A stretch of DNA of 64,000 nt from Jiangella sp. DSM 45060. GTDB taxonomy: Bacteria; Actinomycetota; Actinomycetes; Jiangellales; Jiangellaceae. Below the pieces are notes generated by a model. That model was not told the DNA's origin. It saw only the letters and a list, made by a program, of their open reading frames with translations, and did not search any database. Positions 43,695 through 52,321 of this stretch are shown piece after piece. The stretch covers positions 2,480,001 through 2,544,000 of the forward strand of contig NZ_LT629771.1 in assembly GCF_900105175.1 (NCBI RefSeq), given 5' to 3'. The stretch's first letter is position 1. Every line of letters begins with the position of its first letter. Made by a program: the position numbers and the translations under genes.

Positions 43695-45274
43695 ACGCGT
43701 CCGCACTCGTCCCGCTGCCCGTCGTGCTCCCGCTGTTCGGTGCAGGGCTGGCGCTCGCGCTCGGCCGGTCGGCCCGCGCGCAGCGCGTGGTGAGCGTCGT
43801 CGTGCTGGTGCTCATGGCCGGCATCGCATCGGTGCTGCTGGCCCGCGCCGACGCCGACGGCCCGCAGGTCATGCACGTCGGCGGCTGGCCCGCCCCGATC
43901 GGCATCTCGCTGGTCGCCGACCGGCTGTCCGCGCTGATGCTGCTGGTGTCGGTGGTCGTGGCGCTGTGCGTCATGTTGTACTCGCTGAGCCAGGGCCTGG
44001 TGGAGTACGGACCGGACACACCGCTGTCGATCTACCATCCGACCTTCCTGATCCTGGTCGCGGGCGTGTCCAACGCGTTCCTGTCCGGCGACCTGTTCAA
44101 CCTGTACGTCGGCTTCGAGATCCTGCTGGCCGCGTCGTACGTGCTGCTCACGCTGGGCGGCACCGCCGACCGGATCCGGGCCGGCAGCACCTACGTCGTG
44201 GTGTCGCTGGCGTCGTCGATCGTGTTCCTGACGGCGATCGCGCTGGTCTACGCCGCCACCGGCACCGTCAACCTGGCCCAGCTGGCCGGGCGGCTGGACG
44301 AGTTGCCGTCCGGGGTGGCGCTGATGCTGCAGCTGATGCTGCTGACAGCGTTCGCGATCAAGGCGGCGGTGTTCCCGCTGTCGGCGTGGCTGCCGGACAG
44401 TTACCCGACCGCGCCGGCCCCGGTCACCGCGGTGTTCGCCGGGTTGCTGACGAAGGTGGGCGTCTACGCGATCATTCGGACGCAGACGCTGCTGTTCCCG
44501 GACAGCCCGCTGTCGGACCCGCTGCTGTGGGCCGCGCTGCTGACCATGGTCATCGGCATCCTCGGCGCCGTCGCGCAGGACGACCTCAAGCGAATGCTGT
44601 CGTTCACGCTGGTCAGCCACATCGGCTACATGGTCTTCGGGGTGGCCCTGGCCAGCGACGACGGCCTGTCGGGCGCCATCTACTACGTCGTGCACCACAT
44701 CGTCATCCAGACCAACCTGTTCCTCGTCGCCGGGATGATCGAGCGGCGCGGCGGCAGCACGTCGCTGGAACGGCTCGGCGGGCTGGCGCGGCTGTCGCCG
44801 GTGCTGGCGCTGCTGTTCTTCGTGCCGGCGATGAACCTGGCCGGAATCCCGCCGTTCTCCGGGTTCCTCGGCAAGCTCGGGCTCATGCAGGCCGGTGTCG
44901 ACAACGGCAGCTGGCTGGCGTACGTGCTGGTCGCCGGCAGCGTCGTCACCAGCCTGCTGACGCTGTACGCCATGGCGAAGGCGTGGAACCGGGCGTTCTG
45001 GCAGCCGTCGCTGGAGGACGAGGTGGTCTCGGCCGGCCCGACGACCGACCTGCACCGCAAGCCCGTGCGCACCGACCCGCCGCCGGTCTCCGGGAAGGTC
45101 GCGGCGGTCGCCGTGCGGGCCGGGATGGCCGGGCCTGCCGCCGTGCTGCTGGCCGTCGGCGTCGCGATGACGGTGTTCGCCGGGCCGCTGTTCGGGCTCA
45201 CCGACCGCGCCGCCGCCGACCTGCGTGAGCGCACCCCGTACATCGAGGCCGTCCTGCCGGGAGGTGCGCCGTGA
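43691..45274 (+). CDS. mrpD: Mrp antiporter subunit D
   Basis: A 527-aa NuoN/NuoM-like antiporter subunit with about 14 membrane segments. The channel lysine region reads AFAIKAAVFPLSAWLPDSYPTAPAPVTAVFAGLLTKVG-like, with the AIK and TKVG lysines. The LKRMLSFTLVSHIGYM segment is also standard. A Glu in FEILLA matches the conserved membrane carboxylate. A linker before the last segment (about 455-485) is soluble. It begins with a GTGA overlap with mrpC. Confidence 0.95.
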   Translation: MNASALVPLPVVLPLFGAGLALALGRSARAQRVVSVVVLVLMAGIASVLLARADADGPQVMHVGGWPAPIGISLVADRLSALMLLVSVVVALCVMLYSLSQGLVEYGPDTPLSIYHPTFLILVAGVSNAFLSGDLFNLYVGFEILLAASYVLLTLGGTADRIRAGSTYVVVSLASSIVFLTAIALVYAATGTVNLAQLAGRLDELPSGVALMLQLMLLTAFAIKAAVFPLSAWLPDSYPTAPAPVTAVFAGLLTKVGVYAIIRTQTLLFPDSPLSDPLLWAALLTMVIGILGAVAQDDLKRMLSFTLVSHIGYMVFGVALASDDGLSGAIYYVVHHIVIQTNLFLVAGMIERRGGSTSLERLGGLARLSPVLALLFFVPAMNLAGIPPFSGFLGKLGLMQAGVDNGSWLAYVLVAGSVVTSLLTLYAMAKAWNRAFWQPSLEDEVVSAGPTTDLHRKPVRTDPPPVSGKVAAVAVRAGMAGPAAVLLAVGVAMTVFAGPLFGLTDRAAADLRERTPYIEAVLPGGAP

Positions 45275-45852
45275 GCAACGACGTGTCCGACGACCTGCCC
45301 GGCGACGTCCCCTCGCGGCGCACCGGCGTGCAGTGGCCGATGCTGATCGGGCTGACCATCGTCTGGGTGCTGCTCTGGGGCGGCCTGACGGTGACGAACG
45401 TGCTGTCAGGGCTGGTCGTCGCCGTCGTCGTCACCCTGGTGTTCCCGCTGCCGCCGATCGTGTTCGGCGGGAAGCTGCGGCCACGCGGCCTGGCCGTGCT
45501 GATCGGCTGGTTCGTCGTCGAGCTGTTCGTGGCCAGCGTCGAGGTGGCGGTGCAGGCGCTGCGTCCCGGGAAGCAGCCGCCGAACGCCGTCATCGAGGCC
45601 GACCTGCGCAGCCACTCCGACCTCTACCTGACGCTCACCGCCGAGCTGCTCTCGCTCGTCCCCGGCAGCCTGGTGGTCGAGGCGCGCCGGTCGACGTCGA
45701 CGCTGTTCCTGCACGTTCTCGGCGTGCGCGACGCCGAGGACGTCGAGAAGGCGCGGCGGCGGGCGCTGCGGCAGGAGGAGCGGGTCATGCTGGCGCTGGC
45801 GTCCGACGAGGAACTGGCCGCGTACCGGGCCGAAGTGGAGGCGAGCCGATGA
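45271..45852 (+). CDS. mrpE: Mrp antiporter subunit E
   Basis: A 193-aa subunit with two or three membrane segments near the N-terminus (about 22-70 and 75-100). The cytoplasmic domain ends SHSDLYLTLTAELLSLVPGSLVVEA, the signature MrpE block, with HVLGVRDAEDVEKARR after it. The GTG start overlaps mrpD. The role of MrpE within the complex is structural by family knowledge. Confidence 0.93.
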   Translation: MSNDVSDDLPGDVPSRRTGVQWPMLIGLTIVWVLLWGGLTVTNVLSGLVVAVVVTLVFPLPPIVFGGKLRPRGLAVLIGWFVVELFVASVEVAVQALRPGKQPPNAVIEADLRSHSDLYLTLTAELLSLVPGSLVVEARRSTSTLFLHVLGVRDAEDVEKARRRALRQEERVMLALASDEELAAYRAEVEASR

Positions 45853-46121
45853 CCGTCGTGATCTGGGTGTGCGCCGCCATGCTGAGCGTCGCCGCCTTCC
45901 TCGTGCTGACGCGCATGGCCGTCGGCCCGACCATGCTCAACCGGGTGGTCGCGATGGACGTGCTGATCGCGATCGTCGTGGCCGGGCTCGGCCTGGAGGC
46001 GGCGCTGAACCAGCACGCCACCACGCTGCCGATCCTGGTGGTGCTGTCGCTGGTCGGCTTCGTCGGCTCGGTCAGCGTCGCCCGCTTCGCCGCCCACGAC
46101 GACAAGGGGGAGGGCTCGTGA
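45849..46121 (+). CDS. mrpF: Mrp antiporter subunit F
   Basis: A 90-aa protein with three membrane segments. It contains the family motif VGPTMLNRVVAMDVL, with the conserved Asp, followed by PILVVLSLVGFVGSVSVARF. The length is normal for MrpF. ATGA overlap with mrpE and GTGA overlap with mrpG. Confidence 0.93.
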   Translation: MTVVIWVCAAMLSVAAFLVLTRMAVGPTMLNRVVAMDVLIAIVVAGLGLEAALNQHATTLPILVVLSLVGFVGSVSVARFAAHDDKGEGS

Positions 46122-46465
46122 CCTGGTTCGACGTCGCCTCCGCGGTCTGCCTGCTGGCGGGGTGCGGGCTGTCGCTGGTCGCCGCGATCGGACTCATCCG
46201 GTTCCCCGACCTGCTCAGCCGCATGCACGCCGGCACGAAGCCGCAGGTGCTCGGCCTGCTGCTGATCCTCGTCGGGGTCGGGCTGCGGCTGCGCGACTGG
46301 AGCGAGGTCGGCATGCTGCTGGCCGTCGCGCTGTTCCAGCTGATGACCGCCCCGGTGGCGGCGCACATGGTCGGCCGGGCCGCCTACCGCCGCGGCGCGG
46401 TTCGGCGCGACACCCTGCTCGTGGACGAGTTGACGCCGGCATTGGAGGCGGAGGACCGGGACTGA
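46118..46465 (+). CDS. mrpG: Mrp antiporter subunit G
   Basis: A 115-aa protein with three membrane segments and the MrpG signature IRFPDLLSRMHAGTKPQVLG, then PVAAHMVGRAAYR. It is the last gene of the Mrp operon, giving the order A/B-C-D-E-F-G, complete for a group 1 type complex apart from the fusion. The second intergenic repeat element follows it directly. Confidence 0.94.
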   Translation: MTWFDVASAVCLLAGCGLSLVAAIGLIRFPDLLSRMHAGTKPQVLGLLLILVGVGLRLRDWSEVGMLLAVALFQLMTAPVAAHMVGRAAYRRGAVRRDTLLVDELTPALEAEDRD

Positions 46466-46905
46466 GGGGCCGGTTCTTCGGCGGGCCGTTCTCGGTTGGC
46501 CGGGCGCTCGTTGCGTGGGGTTGCCGCGTGGGCCTGCCCCCCGGGCCCCCGTTCAAGCATCGTCAGGGGGGCCGCCGAAGAATGGGCCCGGCTTCTCGCT
46601 CTGCTGGGGTTCGGGTCCGCTGGCGGCTGGCGGCTGGCGGCTGGCGGCTGGCGGGTTGTGGGTGGGGTTCTGGCTACCAGCTTCGCTCGGCTCCCTGGCC
46701 GCACTGGGTGTTCATCCACCTTTTGCGTTGTCAGGGCAGCACAGAAGGTTGATGATCATGGGCTGGCCGTGGCGCATGGGTGTGGAAGTGGTGTGGCCCG
46801 GCGACGACGCTGTGCGGGGCGTCGCGCCGTGGTAGGTAGACCCCTCCCGGCCCGGATGGGGCCCACCCTACGGGCGGGCACCGACAACGTCGCGCCACGC
46901 GAACC
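46466..46905 (+). repeat. intergenic repeat element, copy B
   Basis: Homolog of the element at 24066-24530, same orientation, again between convergent genes. The hairpin block has GGCCTGCCCC (46531-46540) and CGTCAGGGGG (46561-46570). AATGGGCCCGGCT is at 46581-46593. The centre differs from copy A and holds five tandem CTGGCGG units (46620-46654). The closing 61-bp block (46832-46892) differs from copy A by one base, G to A, inside the GGGTGGGGCCCACCC palindrome. The spacing between the two fixed blocks is 251 bp here and 276 bp in copy A. Confidence 0.75.
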
Positions 46906-46926
46906 GGGCGGCACGGAACCGGCGGG

Positions 46927-47409
46927 TCAGAGCGGGCGCGAGTAGTAGCGCACCGACTTGCCGCGGCCGATCAGCGCGGCCGAGCCGACCGGGGTGAACC
47001 CCATGGAGGTGTGCAGCGCGTCGGAGGCCGGGTTCGGCGGGTCGAGGTTGACCTCGGCGCACAGCAGCGACTGCCCCTCGGCGCGGGCCGCCGCGATGAC
47101 GTCCTCGTAGAGCGCTCGGGCCAGCCCCTGGCCGCGGGTGGCCGGCGACACCACGACGCGGTCGATGTAGGCGAAGCGTGGGTGGCGGGCCTTGAACCAG
47201 TCGAAGTTCTGGCTGGACCGGACGGTGTCCTGGTCGAACGCGATGACCATGGCGCTGAGGTCGTCGGTGACGCGGACCCGCCAGGCCACCTTCAGCAGCT
47301 CGCGGAACTCGTCGGCGGTCAGCTCGGACAGCTCGAGCGCGTGATCGTTGTTCAGCCGCAGCAGGGCGGCCTCGTCGGCGGTGGCAGGGGCGCGGAAGGT
47401 GTGCGGCAC
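46927..47409 (-). CDS. GNAT-family N-acetyltransferase
   Basis: A 160-aa acetyltransferase. The acetyl-CoA loop reads VVSPATRGQGLARALYEDV (V..R-x-x-G-x-G/A), and the C-terminus has the SMGFTPVGS motif. The substrate region near residues 60-75 has SSQNFDWFKARHPRFAYIDR. It resembles uncharacterised actinobacterial members. The GTG start lies 6 nt after a TACGCT box on the minus strand, so it is probably leaderless. Divergent from the decayed LLM gene. Confidence 0.9.
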   Translation of the reverse strand: MPHTFRAPATADEAALLRLNNDHALELSELTADEFRELLKVAWRVRVTDDLSAMVIAFDQDTVRSSQNFDWFKARHPRFAYIDRVVVSPATRGQGLARALYEDVIAAARAEGQSLLCAEVNLDPPNPASDALHTSMGFTPVGSAALIGRGKSVRYYSRPL

Positions 47410-47415
47410 GGTTCG

Positions 47416-47421
47416 AGCGTA
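47416..47421 (-). promoter_or_regulatory. -10 box for leaderless GNAT gene
   Basis: TACGCT on the minus strand lies 6 nt before the GTG start of the GNAT gene. No ribosome site is present in the gap. Confidence 0.45.
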
Positions 47422-47458
47422 AGGGAAGACGCCGAGGCGCCCACGGGTTGCCCACGGT

Positions 47459-48207
47459 ATGACGATCGACGTGGGACGGGCAGGGGTGTGGGTCGGCGCG
47501 CGGAGCTGGCCGGGCGACGCGGGGGAGGTGGCCGAGGCGTTCGCCGAGCTGGAGGCGCTGGGCTACGGCGCGGCCTGGCTGGGCGGCGCCAGGGGCGACC
47601 TCGTCCATCCGGCGCAGATCCTCGGCGCCACGACGCGGCTGACGGCGGCCACCGGCATCGTCAACGTGTGGACCGAGCCCGCGGACGAGGTGGCGGCGTC
47701 GTTCCACCGGGTCGACGGCGCGCACCCCGACCGGCTGCTGCTGGGCATCGGCGCGGGACACGCGGAGCTCGTCGAGCAGCACGGCCACCAGTACCACCGC
47801 CCGTACAGCAAGGTCGTCGAGTACCTCGACCAGCTCGACGCGGCGAGGGTGCCGGCGGAGAAGCGGGCGGTCGCGGCGCTCGGGCCGCGGACGCTGCGGC
47901 TGGCGGGCGAGCGCAGCCGCGGCGCGCATCCCTACCTCGTCACCCCCGAGCACACCCGGCTGGCCCGCGACGTCCTCGGCGAGGGGCCGCTGCTGGCGCC
48001 GGAGCAGAAGGTGGTGCTGGAGGTGGCTCGGGCAGCCGCCGGCTGGTCGAGGCGCTGGTCGCGTGGGGCGACCCCGAGACCATCGGCCGGCGCGTCGCCG
48101 AGCACCACGAGGCTGGCGCCGACCACGTCTGCGTCCAGATCCTGACCGACCGGCCCGGGTTGCCGCGGGCCGAGTGGCGGGCGCTGGCGCCGGTGCTGAC
48201 CGCGTAG
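47459..48207 (+). pseudogene. LLM-class F420-dependent oxidoreductase, decayed
   Basis: The N-terminal 190 codons from ATG 47459 encode a luciferase-like monooxygenase-class protein (TRLTAATGIVNVWTEPADEVAAS, LLLGIGAGHAELVEQHG, LVTPEHTRLARDVLGEGPLLAPEQKVVLE). After EQKVVLE the frame breaks. The proper C-terminus (GSRRLVEALVAWGDPETIGRRV and AGADHVCVQIL) continues in another frame to 48207. The roughly 40 residues normally between these blocks are missing, so a deletion with net frame change occurred near 48020-48035. Read as it stands, the first frame ends at 48145 with a nonsense tail. Confidence 0.75.
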
Positions 48208-48837
48208 TCAGGGGCGGGGCGTCAGGTAACCGCGCGAGAACGCCGTCGCCACGGCGGCCGCGCGGTCGTTGACGCCGAGTTTGGCGTAGACGTGCAGGAG
48301 GTGCGTCTTGACCGTCGCCTCGCTGATGAACAGCTGCTTCGCCGCCTCGCGGTTCGTCGCGCCGCCGGCGATGAGCTCCAGCACCTCCAGCTCCCGCTGC
48401 GACAGCGGTTCCGCCGCCGGCCGGCGCAGCCGCCCCATCAGCCGGGACGCCACGGCGGGGGAGAGGACGGCCTGGCCGCGCGCCGCCGCCTCGACCGCGC
48501 GGAACAGCTCCTCGCGCGGCGCGTCCTTGAGCAGGTAGCCGGTGGCGCCGGCCTCGATGGCCGGCAGCACATCGCTGTCGGTGTCGTACGTGGTGAGGAC
48601 GAGGACCTTCGCCTCGACGCCGCGCCGGGCCAGCTCCTCGATCGCGGTGACGCCGTCGGTGCCGGGCATGCGCAGGTCCATGAGGATGACGTCCGGCCGC
48701 AGCTTCTCGCCGACGGCGACCGCCTCGGCGCCGTGGGCGGCCTCGCCGACCACCTCGAACCGCGGATCGGCGCTGAACATGCCGCGCAGGCCGTCGCGCA
48801 CGACGGGGTGGTCGTCGACGATGAGCAGCGAGATCAC
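48208..48837 (-). CDS. LuxR/NarL-family response regulator
   Basis: A 209-aa response regulator. The receiver has the acidic pair DDH at 8-10, Asp54 (LMDLRMPGTDG) and LLKDA with the conserved lysine. The LuxR domain (about 143-203) reads LSQRELEVLELIAGG with SEATVKTHLLHVYAKLGV. The GTG start overlaps the kinase stop (GTGA). It is the last gene of a leftward exporter/two-component unit. It abuts the LLM pseudogene with no spacer. Confidence 0.94.
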   Translation of the reverse strand: MISLLIVDDHPVVRDGLRGMFSADPRFEVVGEAAHGAEAVAVGEKLRPDVILMDLRMPGTDGVTAIEELARRGVEAKVLVLTTYDTDSDVLPAIEAGATGYLLKDAPREELFRAVEAAARGQAVLSPAVASRLMGRLRRPAAEPLSQRELEVLELIAGGATNREAAKQLFISEATVKTHLLHVYAKLGVNDRAAAVATAFSRGYLTPRP

Positions 48838-50072
48838 CGGGCGGCACCGGCCGGGATCGCCGGGACGGACGCGGAGACGGCGGTGCCGCCGCCCGGCTCG
48901 GACTCGACGTCGAGCCGGCCGGCCAGGCGCTGCACCCGCTGCCGCATGCCGGCCAGCCCGAACCCGCCGCCCGCGGCGTCGCCGGTGCGGGCCGCGCCGG
49001 GCTCGAAGCCGACGCCGTCGTCGCGCACGTCCAGGGTCACGAGGTCCTCCATGTACGACAGGGTCAGCCCGACGCGGCCGGCCCGCGCGTGCTTCGCGAC
49101 GTTGGCCAGCGCCTCCTGCGCCGCCCGCAGCAGCGTCACCTCGACCTCGGCGTGCATCGGCCGGGCGTCGCCCGTGGTGGTCAGCACCGCGTCGATGCCG
49201 TTCACCTCCGACCAGCGCCGCACGACGTCGCCGATGGCGTCGGGCAGCCGGGCGCCGGCCAGCAGCTCGGGCTGCACCGCGTGCACCGTGCGGCGGGCCT
49301 CGGTGAGGCTCTCGCGGGCCAGCTCCATCGCGGTCGTGACGTGCCGCCGCGCGGTCGCCGGGTCGGCCAGCGTCTGCTCGGCGGCCTGCAGCTGCGTGAC
49401 GATGCCGGCCAGCCCCTGCGCCAGCGTGTCGTGGATCTCGCGGGCCATGCGCTGCCGCTCGTCGTGCACCCCGGCCTCGCGCGCCTGCACCAGCAGCTGC
49501 GCGTGCAGGCCGGCGTTCTCGGCCAGCGCCGCCTCCAGCTCGGCGTTGGCGCGCCTCAGCTCGTCGCCGTTCCGGTCGGAGGCGTCGGCGAGGTGGAAGA
49601 AGATCGACGACAGCACGATCGCGACGACCGCGACCACGGCCCACTGCCCCCACCCGTCCGGCCGGATCGCCTCGATGCCGCCGACGTACGTCACGGCCGT
49701 GATCGCCGACGTCGCGGCCACCCCGGCGTAGCGCCAGCGGCCGGTCAGGCACACCGCCGCGTGCACGTAGCCGGTGAACGCGAAGATGCCGTACCAGGGG
49801 GCGAGCAGCACCAGGCCGGCCGCCAGCGCCGTCAGGCCCGTGTAGTAGAGCGCCATCAGCGGCCGGCGCCGCCGCCAGCCGGGGTGCAGGGTGACGAACC
49901 AGGCGATCCAGGCCGCCGTCGCGAGCGTCAGGCCGAGCACCGCCGGGACTCGCACGTCGAGGTCCCAGACCGGCAGCAGCGACATGACGGTGCTGACGGC
50001 CAGCAGAAGGTACGGCGCGGCCTCGAAGAACGCGGTCTCGCGGCGTTCCCAGCGCTCGGCCTGGCTGCTCAA
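48834..50072 (-). CDS. sensor histidine kinase, NarL-partner type
   Basis: A 412-aa kinase if started at the TTG at 50072. This start is favoured because GGGAG lies just upstream and the gene would then begin 4 nt after the permease stop. The N-terminal membrane domain has about five or six segments (18-160). A HisKA_3 domain follows, with His214 in AREIHDTLAQGL. The HATPase domain has AAQEALANVAKHA and DDGVGFEP. It probably senses an envelope or drug signal for the exporter encoded upstream in the same unit. Confidence 0.88.
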   Translation of the reverse strand: MSSQAERWERRETAFFEAAPYLLLAVSTVMSLLPVWDLDVRVPAVLGLTLATAAWIAWFVTLHPGWRRRRPLMALYYTGLTALAAGLVLLAPWYGIFAFTGYVHAAVCLTGRWRYAGVAATSAITAVTYVGGIEAIRPDGWGQWAVVAVVAIVLSSIFFHLADASDRNGDELRRANAELEAALAENAGLHAQLLVQAREAGVHDERQRMAREIHDTLAQGLAGIVTQLQAAEQTLADPATARRHVTTAMELARESLTEARRTVHAVQPELLAGARLPDAIGDVVRRWSEVNGIDAVLTTTGDARPMHAEVEVTLLRAAQEALANVAKHARAGRVGLTLSYMEDLVTLDVRDDGVGFEPGAARTGDAAGGGFGLAGMRQRVQRLAGRLDVESEPGGGTAVSASVPAIPAGAAR

Positions 50073-50076
50073 CGAC

Positions 50077-50817
50077 TCACTCCCAGCGGAAATACCGCGC
50101 GGCCAGCGCACCCGCGACCACCGTCCAGGCGAGCAGGACGGCGACGTGCAGCGGCTGCGGCCAGTGGCCCGCGGCGGCGTCCTGCAATGATTGCACGCCG
50201 GCGCCCAGCGGCGTGGCGTCACTGATGCCGCGCAGCACGTCGTTCATGGAGTCGCGCGGGATCCACAGGCCGGCGAAGAACAGCAGCGGGAACATCAGCA
50301 CGGTGCCGATCGACCCCGCGCTCTTCCCGTTCGGCGCCAGCGACGCCACCAGGAGGCCGACGGCGAACATCGCCAGCGCGCACAGCACGAACGCGACGAC
50401 GTAGGCGAGCGGCGCCTCCGGCAGGCGGACGTCGAAGCCCAGCCGGGCCACGGCGAGCACGAGCAGCATGGTCGCGACGGACAGCGCCGTCGACATCAGC
50501 AGTTGCGCCGCCAGCATCGTCCGCGGCGTCACCGGCGTCGTGCGCATGCGCCGCAGGATGCCCTTCTCGCGGTACGTGGCGAACTGCTGCGGCAGCCCGG
50601 TCAGCGCGAACATCGTGATGCCGGTGGCGACGAGGATCGGCGCGTACAGGTCGATCACGCGCAGGCCGCCGAGGTCCGCCTGGTGCTCGCGGAACGCCGG
50701 GACGAGGCCGAGGATGACGAACAGGATCGGTGGGAACGCGAGCGCGAAGAACACGCTCATCGGCTCGCGGAAGAACAGTCTGGTCTCGGTGGTGGTGAGC
50801 CTGGTCAGGGTGGACAT
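50077..50817 (-). CDS. ABC-2 type permease
   Basis: A 246-aa permease with six hydrophobic segments. It has the ETRLFFREPMSVFFALAFPPILF start, the YREKGILRRMRTTPVTPR cytoplasmic loop and the FAGLWIPRDSMNDVLRGISDATPLG block, all typical of the DrrB/ABC-2 family. The ATG follows the ATPase gene by 8 nt. It exports an unknown compound with that ATPase. Confidence 0.91.
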   Translation of the reverse strand: MSTLTRLTTTETRLFFREPMSVFFALAFPPILFVILGLVPAFREHQADLGGLRVIDLYAPILVATGITMFALTGLPQQFATYREKGILRRMRTTPVTPRTMLAAQLLMSTALSVATMLLVLAVARLGFDVRLPEAPLAYVVAFVLCALAMFAVGLLVASLAPNGKSAGSIGTVLMFPLLFFAGLWIPRDSMNDVLRGISDATPLGAGVQSLQDAAAGHWPQPLHVAVLLAWTVVAGALAARYFRWE

Positions 50818-50825
50818 GGTGCTCC

Positions 50826-51728
50826 TCAGACGTCGATCGGGCGGTCGGTGAGCGCGACGAACGCGTCGTCCAGCGACGCCTGTTCCAGCCGCAGCCCCGC
50901 CGCGGTGATCCCCTGGGCGGCGAGCGTCGCCGTCACGGCGAGCAGCAGGTTGCCCGTCCCCGTGACGACGAGCTGCCCGCCGGCCCGCCGGACGTCGTCG
51001 ACCTCGGGCAGCGCCGTCAGCAGGGCGGGGTCCAGAGCTGCGGACGGCCGGAACCGGACCCGCTGCCGGTCGTCGACCCGCGCCACCAGCCCGGCCGGCG
51101 TGTCCAACGCCACCACACCTCCGGCGTCGATGACGGCGATCCGGTCGCAGAGGCGTTCGGCCTCCTCCATGAAGTGCGTGACCATGAGGATCGTCACGCC
51201 GCGGTCGCGGATCGCCTCGATCAGCCCCCACGCGTCGCGCCGCGCCTGCGGGTCCAGGCCCGTCGTCAGCTCGTCCAGCACCGCCACCCGCGGGTTCCCG
51301 ACCAGCGCGAGCGCGATGGACAACCGCTGCTTCTGCCCGCCCGACAGCCGCCGGAACTGGGTGTGCGTCTTGTCCTCGAGCTTCAGTGTGTGGACGAGCT
51401 CGCGCCAGTCCGCCGGCCGGCGGTAGAACGAGCTGTACAGCTGCATCGCCTCGCCGACGGTCAGCTTGTCGGGCTGCTCGCTCTCCTGCAGTTGCGCGCC
51501 GAGCAGCTCCCGCACCTCCGGGTCGCGCGGATGCAGCCCGGCCACGCTGATGCGGCCCGCGTCGGGGGTGCGCAGCCCCTCGATGCACTCGACGGTCGTC
51601 GTCTTCCCGGCCCCGTTGGGACCGAGGATGCCGAAGATCTCACCCTCCTCGACCGCCAAGCTCACCCCGTCGACGGCCGTGTGGTCGCCGTACCGTTTGA
51701 CCAGGCCTTCTACCTCGATGATCGCCAT
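50826..51728 (-). CDS. ABC-2 exporter ATP-binding protein
   Basis: A 300-aa DrrA-like ATPase. Walker A GPNGAGKT is at 36-43, the signature LSGGQKQ at 128-134, and the H-loop in VTHFMEEAE. Walker B reads LDELTTGLD, with Leu154 in place of the near-invariant Pro of DEPTTGLD; the catalytic Glu153 is kept, so activity is likely retained. The ATG at 51728 is preferred over one 24 nt upstream because of the GGCTGGTGGAC leader and family start. First gene of the unit ATPase-permease-kinase-regulator. Confidence 0.91.
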   Translation of the reverse strand: MAIIEVEGLVKRYGDHTAVDGVSLAVEEGEIFGILGPNGAGKTTTVECIEGLRTPDAGRISVAGLHPRDPEVRELLGAQLQESEQPDKLTVGEAMQLYSSFYRRPADWRELVHTLKLEDKTHTQFRRLSGGQKQRLSIALALVGNPRVAVLDELTTGLDPQARRDAWGLIEAIRDRGVTILMVTHFMEEAERLCDRIAVIDAGGVVALDTPAGLVARVDDRQRVRFRPSAALDPALLTALPEVDDVRRAGGQLVVTGTGNLLLAVTATLAAQGITAAGLRLEQASLDDAFVALTDRPIDV

Positions 51729-51810
51729 GTCCACCAGCCTGCCGGTGGGCACGGCGCGGCGAATCGACCGCCGGGCTACAGCGGCGATCCACCGATCGGT
51801 TGATGCGGCG

Positions 51811-52311
51811 TCAGGCGTGCTGGGTGAGGCGCCCGGTGTCGACGTCGTAGAGGAAGCCGCCGACGGGGACGTGCGGCGGGAAGAAGGGCCACGACCGGAT
51901 GCGCTGCACGTCAGCGCCGAGGGTGGCCTTCTGGTCGGCGATCAGGTGGAAGTCGAGGCTGCGGACGTCGATGCCGGACGACTGCTCGATGGCCGCGGCC
52001 ACCTCGTCGGCCGTGGCGCTGGCCATCTTGCACCTGGTGTGCGCCACCACCATGATGCGCGTGACGCCCAGCAGGTGGGTCGCCAGCGCGAGGGTGCGCA
52101 GGACGTCCGTGGTGACGCGGGCGCCGGCGTTGCGCATGATCTTGGCGTCGCCGGGCTTCAGCCCGAGCATGTCCAGGGGCTCGATGCGGGAGTCCATGCA
52201 CGTGACGACGGCCAGGCCGCGGGCGGCGACGGGTTCGAGGCCGGCCAGGGCGAACCGGGCCGTGTAGTCGTCGTTGCCGGCCAGGACGTCGGCGAACTCC
52301 TCGGTCTGCAT
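51811..52311 (-). CDS. beta-class carbonic anhydrase
   Basis: A 166-aa zinc enzyme interconverting CO2 and bicarbonate. The ligand set is Cys38, Asp40 and Arg42 in TCMDSRI, then His91 and Cys94 in AHTRCKM, matching short actinobacterial beta-CAs such as mycobacterial Rv1284. GDAKIMRNAGARV is the usual block between. The gene starts 10 nt after the ferredoxin-like gene and probably ends the lprG-like/MFS operon. It is convergent with nothing and is followed by the leftward ABC unit. Confidence 0.9.
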   Translation of the reverse strand: MQTEEFADVLAGNDDYTARFALAGLEPVAARGLAVVTCMDSRIEPLDMLGLKPGDAKIMRNAGARVTTDVLRTLALATHLLGVTRIMVVAHTRCKMASATADEVAAAIEQSSGIDVRSLDFHLIADQKATLGADVQRIRSWPFFPPHVPVGGFLYDVDTGRLTQHA

Positions 52312-52321
52312 CGGGCTCCTC

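Noticed and set aside
46752-46835. 27-codon frame with an AGAAGG site inside repeat copy B
   Set aside because: The equivalent part of copy A has no such frame, so the coding potential is not conserved.
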